Assembly: GCF_013031245.1 (NCBI RefSeq)
Contig: NZ_WPZL01000018.1
Span: 1-64,000, forward strand
Reading direction: 5' to 3'
Source: Ruegeria lacuscaerulensis
Lineage (GTDB): Bacteria > Pseudomonadota > Alphaproteobacteria > Rhodobacterales > Rhodobacteraceae
DNA: 64,000 nucleotides
The notes beneath the pieces are model-generated. The model searched no databases. It had not been told where the DNA came from and was given only the letters and a program-made list of their open reading frames with translations. Both the position numbers and the translations under genes were made by a program. Positions 25,257-33,841 of this stretch are shown in pieces. How positions within the stretch are numbered: the first letter of the stretch is position 1; each line of letters starts with the position of its first letter.

Positions 25257-25978
25257 GCCAGCCAGTCCAGAACCTGCGTCACACTCGACAATTCGGTCCG
25301 CTGCGGCAGAATCGGACGATCGATCATCAACACCGGCAAGCCCAGCGCCCGCGCGGCGTCCAGCTTGGCCCGCGCACCAGTGCCGCCTGCGTTCTTGGAC
25401 ACAACCAGTTCGATCCCGTGGTGCTGCATCAGGGCCCGGTCATCCGCTTCTGTGAACGGTCCACGCGAAACGATCACATCGCACCGCGGCAGGGGCAGAG
25501 ACCCCGGTTCATCCACCAGCCGCAGCAGATAGTGGTGTTGGGGTTGAGCAGCAAAATCCTCAAGATGCATCCGCCCCACGGCCAGAAAGACACGCCGCGC
25601 CGGGCCGGACAGCGCGTCAACCGCCCGGTCAATGTCGGGTATGTGGCGCCATCGGTCACCTTCCTGTTCAGCCCACGCCGGACGGGTCAGCGCGACCAGA
25701 GGGACATCGGTTTCGCGGCATGCAGTGACGGCGTTGTTGCTCATCTGTGCGGCAAATGGATGGGTTGCGTCGATCACATGCGTAACCGCATGATCGCGCA
25801 GGTAGCGTGCCAACCCTTCGACGCCACCAAAGCCGCCGACTCGCACCGGCATTGGCTGAGGGCGTGGATTGTCGACGCGGCCGGCATAAGAGTAGGTCGC
25901 CGGGATGCCCTGCTCGGCCAGAGATTTGGCCAAGGCATTTGCCTCGGTCGTACCGCCAAGGATCAGGAGATTGGTCAT
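25247..25978 (-). CDS. cobK: Precorrin-6A reductase CobK, encoded on the opposite strand inside the cob operon
   Basis: A 243-residue NADPH-dependent enzyme that reduces precorrin-6A to dihydro-precorrin-6. ILGGTTEANALA is the N-terminal Rossmann motif; VIDATHPFAAQMS and the C-terminal SKNAGGTGARAKLDAA are family signatures. It is complete and normal in length. Unlike all neighbours it is on the minus strand: its 3' end overlaps cobJ by 10 bases, and its ATG shares the CATG tetranucleotide with the cobL ATG. Its promoter must therefore lie inside cobL. Confidence 0.96.
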   Translation of the reverse strand: MTNLLILGGTTEANALAKSLAEQGIPATYSYAGRVDNPRPQPMPVRVGGFGGVEGLARYLRDHAVTHVIDATHPFAAQMSNNAVTACRETDVPLVALTRPAWAEQEGDRWRHIPDIDRAVDALSGPARRVFLAVGRMHLEDFAAQPQHHYLLRLVDEPGSLPLPRCDVIVSRGPFTEADDRALMQHHGIELVVSKNAGGTGARAKLDAARALGLPVLMIDRPILPQRTELSSVTQVLDWLAHS

Positions 25979-27176
25979 GTCTGAAACTCCGTGGCTAACC
26001 GTTCTGGGCTTGGGCGAAGATGGCCTGGATGGCCTGCCGCCCGCAAGCCGTCAAGTGCTGGAGCGCGCCGAAATCGTCATGGGGCCGTCTCGGCATCTGT
26101 CGCTGATCCCCGACACCAGCGCTCAGCGGGTCGAATGGCCGGTGCCTTTTGCCGATGGTTTGCCGATCCTCACTGGATTCCGGGGTCGGCCGACAGTTGT
26201 TTTGGCTTCGGGCGATCCGTTCTGGTTTGGCGCCGGGTCGGTGATTGCACGCAATTTCAAGGCCGGAGAATGGGCCGCCCTGCCCGGTCAATCCACCTTT
26301 TCGCTGGCAGCTGCGCGTTTGGGCTGGCCGCTGGAAAGCACGTTGACCTTCGGCCTTCACGCAGCCCCACTAACTCGGTTGCGGCCCCATCTTGCGCCCG
26401 GCCTGAGCGCCATTCTGCTGTTGCGCAACGGCGCAGCTGTGGCCGAACTGGCAACTTACCTCAAAGAAACAGGCTTTGCGGACACGCGTTTGCACGTGAT
26501 GGAGGCGCTCGGCGGTCCACGGGAACGATCACGCAGCGTGTCGCTGACCGAAGCTCTTCTGGGCGGTTTTGACCACCCGGTCTGCGTTGGGCTTGAGGTT
26601 GCGGGCAAAGGCCGCGCCTTTCCCAAGGCGTCGGGTAAACCGGATGAGATATTTGAGACCGACGGGCAAATCACCAAGCGCCCCGTGCGTGCATTGACCC
26701 TGTCGGCGCTGGCACCTCAACGCGGCGAGCACCTGTGGGACATTGGTGGAGGCACGGGGTCGATTAGCATCGAATGGCTGATGTGTGATCCAACCCTGAC
26801 GGCCACGTCAATTGAACCCCTCGAAGATCGCGCCGAACGCATTCGTCGCAACGCGGATGCGCTGGGTCAGGAACGGCTGAACGTGGTTCACGGCAAAGCC
26901 CCCGACGCGCTGAGCGGCCTAACTTTGCCGGATGTGGTTTTCATTGGCGGCGGGCTGAGCGCTGATCTTTTGGAGTGGCTGCACAGAACTTTACCCGCTG
27001 GCACCCGACTTGTCGCCAATGTAGTAACGCTGGAAAGCGAAGCTCTGCTGGCCCAGTGGCACGATAAACTGGGTGGAGAGCTTCTGCGCATCGAACTGGC
27101 GCAGGCCTCGGCGCTTGGCCCCCGACGTGGCTGGAAATCTGCCTATCCCGTGGTGCAGTGGAGCGTGACCCTATGA
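25977..27176 (+). CDS. cobL: Precorrin-6Y C5,15-methyltransferase (decarboxylating) CobL
   Basis: A 399-residue bifunctional enzyme, the usual CbiE-CbiT fusion. The N-terminal half (VLGLGEDGLDGLPPASR, VLASGDPFWFGAG) methylates; the C-terminal half (LWDIGGGTGSISIEWL, a class I SAM motif) methylates the other meso position and decarboxylates. The start at 25977 overlaps the cobK start on the other strand, so it has no ribosome site in a normal intergenic region; weak AGGA-type bases lie within cobK antisense sequence. The stop overlaps cobE (ATGA). Confidence 0.96.
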   Translation: MSETPWLTVLGLGEDGLDGLPPASRQVLERAEIVMGPSRHLSLIPDTSAQRVEWPVPFADGLPILTGFRGRPTVVLASGDPFWFGAGSVIARNFKAGEWAALPGQSTFSLAAARLGWPLESTLTFGLHAAPLTRLRPHLAPGLSAILLLRNGAAVAELATYLKETGFADTRLHVMEALGGPRERSRSVSLTEALLGGFDHPVCVGLEVAGKGRAFPKASGKPDEIFETDGQITKRPVRALTLSALAPQRGEHLWDIGGGTGSISIEWLMCDPTLTATSIEPLEDRAERIRRNADALGQERLNVVHGKAPDALSGLTLPDVVFIGGGLSADLLEWLHRTLPAGTRLVANVVTLESEALLAQWHDKLGGELLRIELAQASALGPRRGWKSAYPVVQWSVTL

Positions 27177-27541
27177 TCGTTGCTGGGTTGGGTTTTTCTT
27201 CGACGGCCACAGCGGGCAGCCTGCGCGCAGCATTTGAACGGGCCAGTGTTGGTCAGGATATAGACGCGCTGGCCACTGTTGCGGACAAAGAAGGCCATGC
27301 GGCGCTGGCTGAATTCGCCTATGCCACCGCGCTGCCCCTTCATTTTGTCGCGCCCGCCGATCTGGCGGGGCAGCGCACCCTCACCTGCTCGAACCGCAGC
27401 CGCGCCACATATGGCACCGGCAGCGTGGCCGAGGCATCCGCTCTTGCCGCCGCCGGACAGGGCGCGCGGCTAACCTCACCCAGACACATCTCGGACGACC
27501 GGCTTGCCACTTGCGCCGTCGCCATCGGAGGACAGACATGA
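27173..27541 (+). CDS. cobE: CobE / CbiG C-terminal domain protein
   Basis: A 122-residue small protein matching the C-terminal domain of Cbi[24 protein letters not shown] at the start (in two segments), then [13 protein letters not shown]. CobE is required in the aerobic pathway but its precise role is unsettled; it may chaperone an intermediate. It overlaps cobL by ATGA and cobM by an ATG just before its stop. Confidence 0.85.
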   Translation: MIVAGLGFSSTATAGSLRAAFERASVGQDIDALATVADKEGHAALAEFAYATALPLHFVAPADLAGQRTLTCSNRSRATYGTGSVAEASALAAAGQGARLTSPRHISDDRLATCAVAIGGQT

Positions 27542-28332
27542 CCGTTCATTTCATCGGTGCCGGACCCGGCGCCGCCGACCTGCTGACCCTGCGCGGGCGC
27601 GATATCATCGCGTCTTGCCCGGTGTGCCTTTATGCCGGGTCGCTGGTGCCAGAGGAGATTCTGGGTCACTGCCCCGAGGGCGCAAAGATCGTAAACACTG
27701 CGCCGATGGATCTGGATCAGATCATGGCCGAAATCGAAGCGGCAAATCAGGCAGGTCAGGACGTGGCGCGTCTGCATTCTGGCGACTTGTCGGTCTGGTC
27801 GGCCATGGGCGAACAAATCCGACGGCTGAAAGAGATGGGCATTCCGGTCAGCGTCACCCCTGGCGTGCCTTCTTTTGCCGCTGCGGCGGCAGCTTTGGGA
27901 ACGGAACTGACCTTGCCCGGGCTGGCGCAATCAGTGGTTCTGACGCGGACACCCGGCCGTGCATCGTCGATGCCCGAGGGTGAGACGTTGGAGAATTTCG
28001 CTCGCACCGGGGCGACTCTGGCCATCCACCTGTCGATCGGCAATCTGGACAACGTGATTGCTGACCTGACCCCGGCCTATGGTGCAGACTGCCCCGTGGC
28101 CGTGGTGTACCGCGCCAGTTGGCCGGATCAGCGGATCATCCGCGCCACTTTGGCCACACTGAAAGAAGCGCTGGATGAAAGCATCTCACGCACCGCGCTG
28201 ATCATGGTTGGGCCGGCGTTGGCTGGTGAAGGTTTCGACGAAAGCTGCCTGTATTCAAGGGACTACGACCGCCGCTATCGCCCACAAAGCGCAGACAGCC
28301 CCTGGTCGAGCTGGAGCCACGGTGATGACTAA
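27538..28332 (+). CDS. cobM: Precorrin-4 C11-methyltransferase CobM
   Basis: A 264-residue SAM enzyme that methylates precorrin-4 at C-11 to give precorrin-5. Motifs: [39 protein letters not shown] and [18 protein letters not shown] precedes the ATG with good spacing. The C-terminal [12 protein letters not shown] tail is typical. It overlaps cobB by eight bases. Confidence 0.96.
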   Translation: MTVHFIGAGPGAADLLTLRGRDIIASCPVCLYAGSLVPEEILGHCPEGAKIVNTAPMDLDQIMAEIEAANQAGQDVARLHSGDLSVWSAMGEQIRRLKEMGIPVSVTPGVPSFAAAAAALGTELTLPGLAQSVVLTRTPGRASSMPEGETLENFARTGATLAIHLSIGNLDNVIADLTPAYGADCPVAVVYRASWPDQRIIRATLATLKEALDESISRTALIMVGPALAGEGFDESCLYSRDYDRRYRPQSADSPWSSWSHGDD

Positions 28333-29641
28333 CCCGCCGGGCCTTTTGATCTCGGCCCCATCTTCGGGCACGGGTAAAACCACCGTCATGCTGGGCCTGT
28401 TGCGGGCGCTGGCCGAGGACGGGCTGACCGTACAACCGTTCAAGAGCGGCCCCGACTACATCGACCCGGCCTTTCACCGGGCCGCCGCCGGTCGCGCTTC
28501 GTTCAATCTGGATAGCTGGGCGATGGCAGAGCCGCTGCTAAACGCGATTTCGGCACAGTCCGACGGCGTGGATATCGTGGTGGCCGAGGGTTCGATGGGA
28601 CTGTTTGATGGTGTTGCCAAACCCGGAGAGCTGGGCCACGGCTCAAGCGCTGAAACCGCGCAACGGATGGGCTGGCCGGTGGTGCTGGTGCTGGATGTCG
28701 GCGGTCAGGCACAATCGGCGGCGGCGACGGCACTAGGTTTCCGGATGTATAACCCCGACCTGCCCTTTGCCGGTGTGATCCTGAACCGATGCGCAAGCCC
28801 TCGTCATGAGCGGCTGACCCGGCTGGGAATGGAACGCGCGGGTCTGCCAGTTCTGGGCGTGCTGCCGCGCCGTGGAGACCTGACTTTACCCGAGCGGCAT
28901 CTTGGTTTGATTCAAGCTGTTGAGCATCCCGACCTGGAAAGCGCGATTGTCGACTATGCCGCCTTCCTGCGTGAACATGTGGATCTGGCCGCAATCAAAC
29001 GGGCGGCTTCCTCAGGCCCCAGAGGGCCATCGTCAGCCGCGCTGCCGCGGCCTCCGGCGCAAAGGATCGCGTTAGCCCGGGACGCGGCGTTTTCGTTCAC
29101 GTATCCGCACTTGCTGGAAGGCTGGCGTGCGGCCGGCGCGGAAATCCTGCCGTTTTCCCCGCTGGCTGATGAGGCTCCGGCAACGGATGCCGATCTGGTA
29201 TGGTTGCCCGGGGGCTATCCGGAATTGCATGCAGGCACTTTGGCCTCAGCCGAGACATTTCTGACCGGGTTGCGCAAGCACGCCGAATCCAAGCCGGTGC
29301 ATGGCGAATGCGGTGGATACATGGCGTTAGGACAGGCGCTGATCGACAAAGAAGGTGTTCAACACCAAATGGCGGGACTGTTGGGACTGGTAACTTCGTA
29401 CGAAAAGCGCAAGTTCAACCTTGGCTACCGGAAGGCGGAATTGCTGGCGCCGATACCCGGATTTGCGGTGGACACAACATTGCGGGGGCACGAGTTCCAC
29501 TATACCTCGATAGTGGAGCAACCCGACGCGCCGCTGGCACGGGTGTTTGATGCCGAAGGGGCCGAAGGGCCGCAAACCGGATCAGTGCGTGGCAACGTGA
29601 CCGGTACGTTCTTTCATCTGATCGCGGAGGCTTCGGCATGA
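28325..29641 (+). CDS. cobB: Hydrogenobyrinic acid a,c-diamide synthase CobB
   Basis: A 438-residue ATP- and glutamine-dependent amidase. The N-terminal ATPase domain begins [19 protein letters not shown] and has [13 protein letters not shown]; the C-terminal glutaminase has [12 protein letters not shown] and [11 protein letters not shown] with the catalytic Cys. It prepares the substrate of CobNST. ATG 28325 is preferred over the longer frame inside cobM. Confidence 0.96.
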   Translation: MTNPPGLLISAPSSGTGKTTVMLGLLRALAEDGLTVQPFKSGPDYIDPAFHRAAAGRASFNLDSWAMAEPLLNAISAQSDGVDIVVAEGSMGLFDGVAKPGELGHGSSAETAQRMGWPVVLVLDVGGQAQSAAATALGFRMYNPDLPFAGVILNRCASPRHERLTRLGMERAGLPVLGVLPRRGDLTLPERHLGLIQAVEHPDLESAIVDYAAFLREHVDLAAIKRAASSGPRGPSSAALPRPPAQRIALARDAAFSFTYPHLLEGWRAAGAEILPFSPLADEAPATDADLVWLPGGYPELHAGTLASAETFLTGLRKHAESKPVHGECGGYMALGQALIDKEGVQHQMAGLLGLVTSYEKRKFNLGYRKAELLAPIPGFAVDTTLRGHEFHYTSIVEQPDAPLARVFDAEGAEGPQTGSVRGNVTGTFFHLIAEASA

Positions 29642-30366
29642 GCGGCTTCGTTTCGTTCATTGGCTCGGGCCCCGGCGACCCGGAATTGCTGACCCTCAAA
29701 GCCGTAGACCGGATGCAAAAGGCCGACGCGGTACTGTTTGACGACCTCAGCAGCGGTCCCATCCTGAGCCATGCGCGCGAGGACACCGATCTGGTTGGGG
29801 TCGGAAAACGTGCCGGACGCCCGTCGCCCAAACAGGATCACGTAAGCCGCCTGCTGGTGGACTATGCCAGGACAGGTGCCCGCGTGGTGCGGTTGAAATC
29901 CGGTGATGGCGGCCTTTTTGGGCGGCTTGAGGAAGAACTGGTCGCCTTGCGTGCCGCCGGAATCGAATACGAGATTATTCCCGGCATTCCTTCGGCCGTT
30001 GCTGCAGCGGCTGCGGCGGGCATCCCGTTGACCCGGCGGCTGACCGCGCGGCGGGTGCAGTTTGTTACTGGCCACGATGTCAGCGGCAAGCTGCCCGAAG
30101 ATCTGAACCTGACTGCGCTGTCGGACCCCGATGCGACAACGGTTGTATTCATGGGCAAACGCACATTCCCATTGCTGGTCGAAGCATTGCACGAACACGG
30201 CCTGCCGTTGGAGACGCCCGCGTTGATGGCCGAGGCGGTCTCGACCCCTGATCAAAAGCTGCACCGCGCGACCATCGGCGCGCTGTCTGAAAAGCTGGCA
30301 GCCGAGGTCGGAACCGCCCCGGCCTTGATTTTGTACGGCCCGTTGGCAGAGTTCGACGATGTATGA
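29638..30366 (+). CDS. cobA: Uroporphyrinogen-III C-methyltransferase CobA
   Basis: A 242-residue SAM enzyme making precorrin-2, the entry point of the pathway. FIGSGPGDPELLTLKAV is the family N-terminus and IIPGIPSAVAAAA the third motif. The second motif reads RLKSGDGGLFGR where the family normally has GGDPFVFGR, so the Pro after the Asp is replaced by Gly. The stand-alone form without CysG oxidase/ferrochelatase domain is usual for cob operons. ATGA overlap with cobB. Confidence 0.94.
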   Translation: MSGFVSFIGSGPGDPELLTLKAVDRMQKADAVLFDDLSSGPILSHAREDTDLVGVGKRAGRPSPKQDHVSRLLVDYARTGARVVRLKSGDGGLFGRLEEELVALRAAGIEYEIIPGIPSAVAAAAAAGIPLTRRLTARRVQFVTGHDVSGKLPEDLNLTALSDPDATTVVFMGKRTFPLLVEALHEHGLPLETPALMAEAVSTPDQKLHRATIGALSEKLAAEVGTAPALILYGPLAEFDDV

Positions 30367-31102
30367 TCTGACCCTGATCGGTATCGGCACCGGCAACCCG
30401 GACCACGTAACTTTTCAAGGCGCAAAGGCCATTCAGGCGGCGGATCTGATCCTGATCCCGCGCAAGGGCGAGAACAAAGCCGATCTGGCCGGGCTGCGTG
30501 AAGAGATCATCGCCGCTGTGACCGATACCCCGCCACAGATCGCCTATTTCGATATCCCCAAGCGCCGTGCGGATGATGGTTATCTGCGTGGTGTCGATGA
30601 ATGGCACGACGCAATTGCCCTGCGCTGGTACGAAGCGATCTCGGCCCACCCCAAGGCCCGCAATGTGGCCCTGCTGATCTGGGGAGATCCGTCGCTCTAT
30701 GACAGTTCCCTGCGAATCGCCTCAAGGCTGGAGCCGCAGCCGAAAACGCGTGTGATTCCGGGCATAACGGCCTTACAGGCGCTGACGGCAGCCCATGCGA
30801 TCCCGATCAACGATCTGGGCGCACCCTATGTCGTCACCACCGGGCGGCGCATCAGAGAAGAAGGCTGGCCGGAAAACGCCTCGAAAGTGGCAGTGATGCT
30901 GGACGGTGAGTGCTCGTTCCAAAGCCTTGATATGTCGGAGTACGACATTTGGTGGGGCGCATATGTCGGTATGAAACAGCAGATTCTGATCCAAGGACGC
31001 CTGAATGAGGTAGCCGAAGAGATTCTGGCCAATCGCGCCATGCACCGAGCCGCGCATGGCTGGATCATGGATATCTATTTGCTGAAAAAGCGTGGGATCT
31101 GA
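30359..31102 (+). CDS. cobF: Precorrin-6A synthase (deacetylating) CobF
   Basis: A 247-residue SAM enzyme that methylates C-1 of precorrin-5 and releases acetate; it marks the aerobic pathway. IGIGTGNPDHVTFQG, LIPRKGENKADLAGLR and LLIWGDPSLYDSSLRIA are the CobF motifs. It overlaps cobA by eight bases and is the last gene of the operon; I see no strong terminator before riboswitch 2. Confidence 0.96.
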   Translation: MYDLTLIGIGTGNPDHVTFQGAKAIQAADLILIPRKGENKADLAGLREEIIAAVTDTPPQIAYFDIPKRRADDGYLRGVDEWHDAIALRWYEAISAHPKARNVALLIWGDPSLYDSSLRIASRLEPQPKTRVIPGITALQALTAAHAIPINDLGAPYVVTTGRRIREEGWPENASKVAVMLDGECSFQSLDMSEYDIWWGAYVGMKQQILIQGRLNEVAEEILANRAMHRAAHGWIMDIYLLKKRGI

Positions 31103-31157
31103 CATAAAAGGTCGCAAATGACGATTGCGCCACCGCCGCCTTAACGGCTAAATGGAA

Positions 31158-31345
31158 GCGTCTGGTCCTGCCGGTGACATCCGGATGCTAAGAGGGAATT
31201 TGGTGCGACTGCCTGTACAGTCAACTCCAGAGCCGCCCCCGCGACTGTAAGCGGTGAGCCCCTGTTCAACCAGCCACTCCCATTCGTTGGGGGGAAGGCG
31301 AACAGAGGCATCGACCCGCAAGCCAGGAGACCTGCCAGGCATAAA
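31158..31345 (+). ncRNA. Cobalamin riboswitch 2 (cbtBA leader)
   Basis: A second full cobalamin riboswitch lies in the 287-base gap after cobF: CCGGTGACATCCGGATGCTAAG (about 31171) leading to AGGGAAT (31192), GCCGCCCCCGCGACTGTAAGCGG (31232-31254), GCCACTCC (31272), GGGGAAGGCG (31281-31290) and the B12 box GCAAGCCAGGAGACCTGCC (31318-31336). A possible promoter (TTGCTG at 31079, CATAAA at 31103, spacer 18) sits at the end of cobF. GAGGAG before the CbtB start is the likely control point. Confidence 0.95.
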
Positions 31346-31389
31346 TTGAAACACCGGCCGTCGGGTGCGGCGGCAGAGGAGAACTAAAG

Positions 31390-31560
31390 ATGGCAACACA
31401 AACAAAAACAGCATCCGCCGCGCGTACAGGCTTCGTTCCGGTCATGTTCGCAGTGGTACTGGGTCTGGGCATCGTCACGCTGACCGGTCACGTTCAGGCT
31501 GCAGCACTGCACGATGCTGCGCATGACGTACGTCACGCGACCGGCTTCCCCTGCCACTAA
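31390..31560 (+). CDS. cbtB: Cobalt transporter small subunit CbtB
   Basis: A 56-residue single-span membrane protein. The span is FVPVMFAVVLGLGIVTLTG, and the C-terminal tail LHDAAHDVRHATGFPCH carries the conserved His residues proposed to bind cobalt. CbtB/CbtA pairs were defined by their cobalamin riboswitches, exactly the arrangement here. AGGAGA precedes the ATG. It ends five bases before cbtA. Confidence 0.93.
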   Translation: MATQTKTASAARTGFVPVMFAVVLGLGIVTLTGHVQAAALHDAAHDVRHATGFPCH

Positions 31561-31564
31561 GACC

Positions 31565-32263
31565 ATGTTCAGTCGTATACTGACCAGCGCGTTGTTCGCT
31601 GGTGCTGCAGCGGGGCTGATTGCCGCCTTGCTGCAGTTGGTCTTTGTGCAACCTGTTTTGTTGCATGCTGAACTGTATGAATCCGGTGAATTGGTTCATT
31701 TCGGAGCTGAGGCCGTATCGGCCCATCCGGAATTGCCCGGCATGTTCTCGGACCTGTTCCGCGATGCGTTGAGTGTCATCTTCACCATGCTGACCTATAC
31801 CGGCTATGCACTGATGATGGTCGCGCTGATGTCCGTGGCCGAAGGCCAGGGCCACACGATTGACGGTCGCACAGGGGTTCTGTGGGGGCTGGCGGGGTTC
31901 ATCGCAATCCACCTTGCACCCGGCTTCACTTTGGCGCCCGAAGTACCCGGCGTGGCCGCGGCTGACGTTTATGCCCGTCAGGTCTGGTGGTTCGCGACCG
32001 TCGCTGCCGCTGTTGTTGCGCTATGGCTGATTGCCTTCGGCGGCAACCTGATCAGCTATGTGATCGCCGCTGCTTTGCTGCTGGCTCCGCACCTGATAGG
32101 CGCCCCCGAGCCGGATGTTTTCACCGGCCCCGTCCCGACCGAAATCGGGGCACTCTTCGCAGCCCGCGCCTTTGGCATCGGCCTGGTGGCCTGGGTCTTG
32201 GTAGGTGCATTTGCCGGCTACTTCTGGCAGAGCGAGAGCAAACGCGCCGAAGCAACGGCCTGA
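31565..32263 (+). CDS. cbtA: Cobalt transporter membrane subunit CbtA
   Basis: A 232-residue inner-membrane protein with about five to six spans. LFAGAAAGLIAALLQLVFVQP at the N-terminus and later HLAPGF and APHLIGAPEP are typical of CbtA. Together with CbtB it is a predicted cobalt uptake system, controlled by riboswitch 2. The start at 31565 follows the cbtB stop by four bases. A terminator at 32278-32310 closes the two-gene unit, although the next gene follows closely. Confidence 0.92.
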   Translation: MFSRILTSALFAGAAAGLIAALLQLVFVQPVLLHAELYESGELVHFGAEAVSAHPELPGMFSDLFRDALSVIFTMLTYTGYALMMVALMSVAEGQGHTIDGRTGVLWGLAGFIAIHLAPGFTLAPEVPGVAAADVYARQVWWFATVAAAVVALWLIAFGGNLISYVIAAALLLAPHLIGAPEPDVFTGPVPTEIGALFAARAFGIGLVAWVLVGAFAGYFWQSESKRAEATA

Positions 32264-32277
32264 TCCCAACCTTTCAA

Positions 32278-32310
32278 TCACGCCGGGTTTTGCCCGGCGT
32301 GATTCATTTT
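32278..32310 (+). terminator. Intrinsic terminator after cbtA
   Basis: Ten-base perfect arms TCACGCCGGG and CCCGGCGTGA (32278-32287, 32293-32302) with a TTTTG loop are followed by TTCATTTT. It may be partial, because the His-rich protein gene starts 18 bases later without an obvious promoter. Confidence 0.8.
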
Positions 32311-32327
32311 GTCTTCAAGGAAAAAAG

Positions 32328-32822
32328 ATGGCACGCTCACTTGCCCTTTTTGCTATCGGTCTGGTGTTCGGCAGCGGTGCAGGATTTGTTCTGGCCGCCG
32401 CCAATGGCGTCACTTTCGACGGCCACGACCATGGCGACCCTGCACACCACGGTGGCTCGGCCGCCGAGACCGTGGCGCATGATCATTCCACAGCCGTGAA
32501 CCTGCCGGCCGGTCCGGACGCACCCGGTCTGGAAATCGCGCTGACACAGGATCCAACGGCCGGGTGGAACCTGCACGTCATGCCGCAGAATTTTCGGTTC
32601 GCCCCGGAAAATGCGTCGGCGGCCGACAAGGATGGCGAAGGCCACGCCCACGTCTACATCAATGGCGAGAAACTGGCCCGGCTCTACGGCAACTGGATAC
32701 ATATTCCGGACCTGCCCAAAGGTGAAACCGAAGTCTCGGTCTCACTAAACGCCAACAGCCATAGCCCGCTGTTGGTTAACAACGTGCCGGTCAGCACGGC
32801 TGTTACGGTTCAGGTGGATTAA
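32328..32822 (+). CDS. His-rich exported protein, unknown function, downstream of cbtBA
   Basis: I do not recognise a named family. Of the 164 residues, 5-25 form a signal or anchor helix. Residues 33-53 contain six His with Asp (GHDHGDP, HH, HDH), a likely metal-binding tail. The C-terminal domain is beta-rich, with GEGHAHVYING, GNWIHIPDLPKGE and NANSHSPLLVNN, and more His residues. The position between CbtA and a DUF1636 gene suggests periplasmic metal capture or buffering, probably cobalt; that is inference. The start has AAGG eleven to twelve bases upstream. Its stop overlaps the convergent DUF1636 gene by four bases. Confidence 0.8.
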   Translation: MARSLALFAIGLVFGSGAGFVLAAANGVTFDGHDHGDPAHHGGSAAETVAHDHSTAVNLPAGPDAPGLEIALTQDPTAGWNLHVMPQNFRFAPENASAADKDGEGHAHVYINGEKLARLYGNWIHIPDLPKGETEVSVSLNANSHSPLLVNNVPVSTAVTVQVD

Positions 32823-33175
32823 AGCGCCGGAATACGCGCGCGCAGACACATCCGAAGTCGCCCGCAGGGTCGGGCGTCTTCAATCCATCCCCCGGGACTG
32901 TTTAGAAAGGCCTTGCAGGTGGCGGCGATATCGTTGGCATCCGCAACGACATTGATCCCAGAAAACACGTATGACGCGCGCCCGGCAGATTGCAGCGCCA
33001 GCGCCGTCGGCTCAGTGCAACTGCTGAAACAGGCGTGATCGGCAACAGTGACCTGATCATCCAGCCCAGCGCGGATCAGGGCCGCCTGAACGGCCTGCCT
33101 TTCGGCTTCACGGTTGCGCGTGCCCGAACAGCTGTTGCAGATCAATAGGCGTATTTGGTCCAAACCCGGCCTCAC
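32819..33175 (-). CDS. Second DUF1636-type metal-binding protein
   Basis: About 118 residues with the same Cys plan as the protein at 17274: LLICNSC (C-x2-C), HACFSSC (C-x3-C) and a C-terminal RMCLRARIP that parallels NCASRIPPI there. It differs otherwise and is clearly an old paralogue. GTG 33175 and TTG 33163 (GAGG six bases upstream) are possible starts; the frame is open to 33274 but those codons look non-coding. It is alone on the minus strand within the cobalt island and convergent with the His-rich gene. Confidence 0.75.
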   Translation of the reverse strand: MRPGLDQIRLLICNSCSGTRNREAERQAVQAALIRAGLDDQVTVADHACFSSCTEPTALALQSAGRASYVFSGINVVADANDIAATCKAFLNSPGGWIEDARPCGRLRMCLRARIPAL

Positions 33176-33303
33176 ATCCTGACGTTCGCACGTTTCTGCT
33201 GTTTTCCGACGGCCGGCGCAATCCTGAATACGCACAAGATTGTGAGTGCGCCGCACCGCCGTTTCTGGCAACAATCACACAGTCAATCCAAAGGAGACCG
33301 GGG

Positions 33304-33762
33304 ATGAAAGCGCTATGGACTGCGGTTGCTCTGCTGGCCCTGCCCGCCTGGGCAGATGAACCTCTGTCCGGTTGGGCGGTTTATCCCACCGACAAAAGCT
33401 ATGAAGATCTGGTCGCTGACACCAAGTCCGCCGTGAAGGAAAACGGGCTGATCGTGGTCACCCAGGCCGGGCCGACCAAGGCCGCTGCTGCGCGTGGCAT
33501 TGTAATTCCGGGCAATCTGGTAATTGGTGCTTTCAACAACGACTACGCCGTGCGCGTTCTGGAAACCTCGGTTCACGCGATGATCGAAGCGCCGATCCGG
33601 TTCTATGTGACCGAGAACGAGGACGGCACCGCCACCCTCTCCTACAAGACCCCCAGCTATGTGTTCGCACCTTATGTTTACGAGGGCGGGGAACCCCTGA
33701 GCGAGATTGCCGTCGAACTTGACACAAAGTTTCAGGCAGTGGCGGAATCCGCAGTCAAATAG
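33304..33762 (+). CDS. Exported DUF302 protein
   Basis: A 152-residue protein. Residues 1-17 are a signal peptide (ALLALPAWA then DEP). The rest fits DUF302: YEDLVADTKSAVKENGLIVV, NDYAVRVLETSVHAMIEAPIRFYV (in two parts) and LSYKTPSYVFAPY. DUF302 has no established activity; members are often exported and sometimes linked to metal or redox stress. AAAGGAGA precedes the ATG. It diverges from the second DUF1636 gene. Confidence 0.85.
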   Translation: MKALWTAVALLALPAWADEPLSGWAVYPTDKSYEDLVADTKSAVKENGLIVVTQAGPTKAAAARGIVIPGNLVIGAFNNDYAVRVLETSVHAMIEAPIRFYVTENEDGTATLSYKTPSYVFAPYVYEGGEPLSEIAVELDTKFQAVAESAVK

Positions 33763-33841
33763 TCACACTGACGTGAAGCTGCTTGCGTCCGGGCGTGTCC
33801 TCCGCAATCTGCTGTGACGTATAAATTTCGGAGCATGACTA

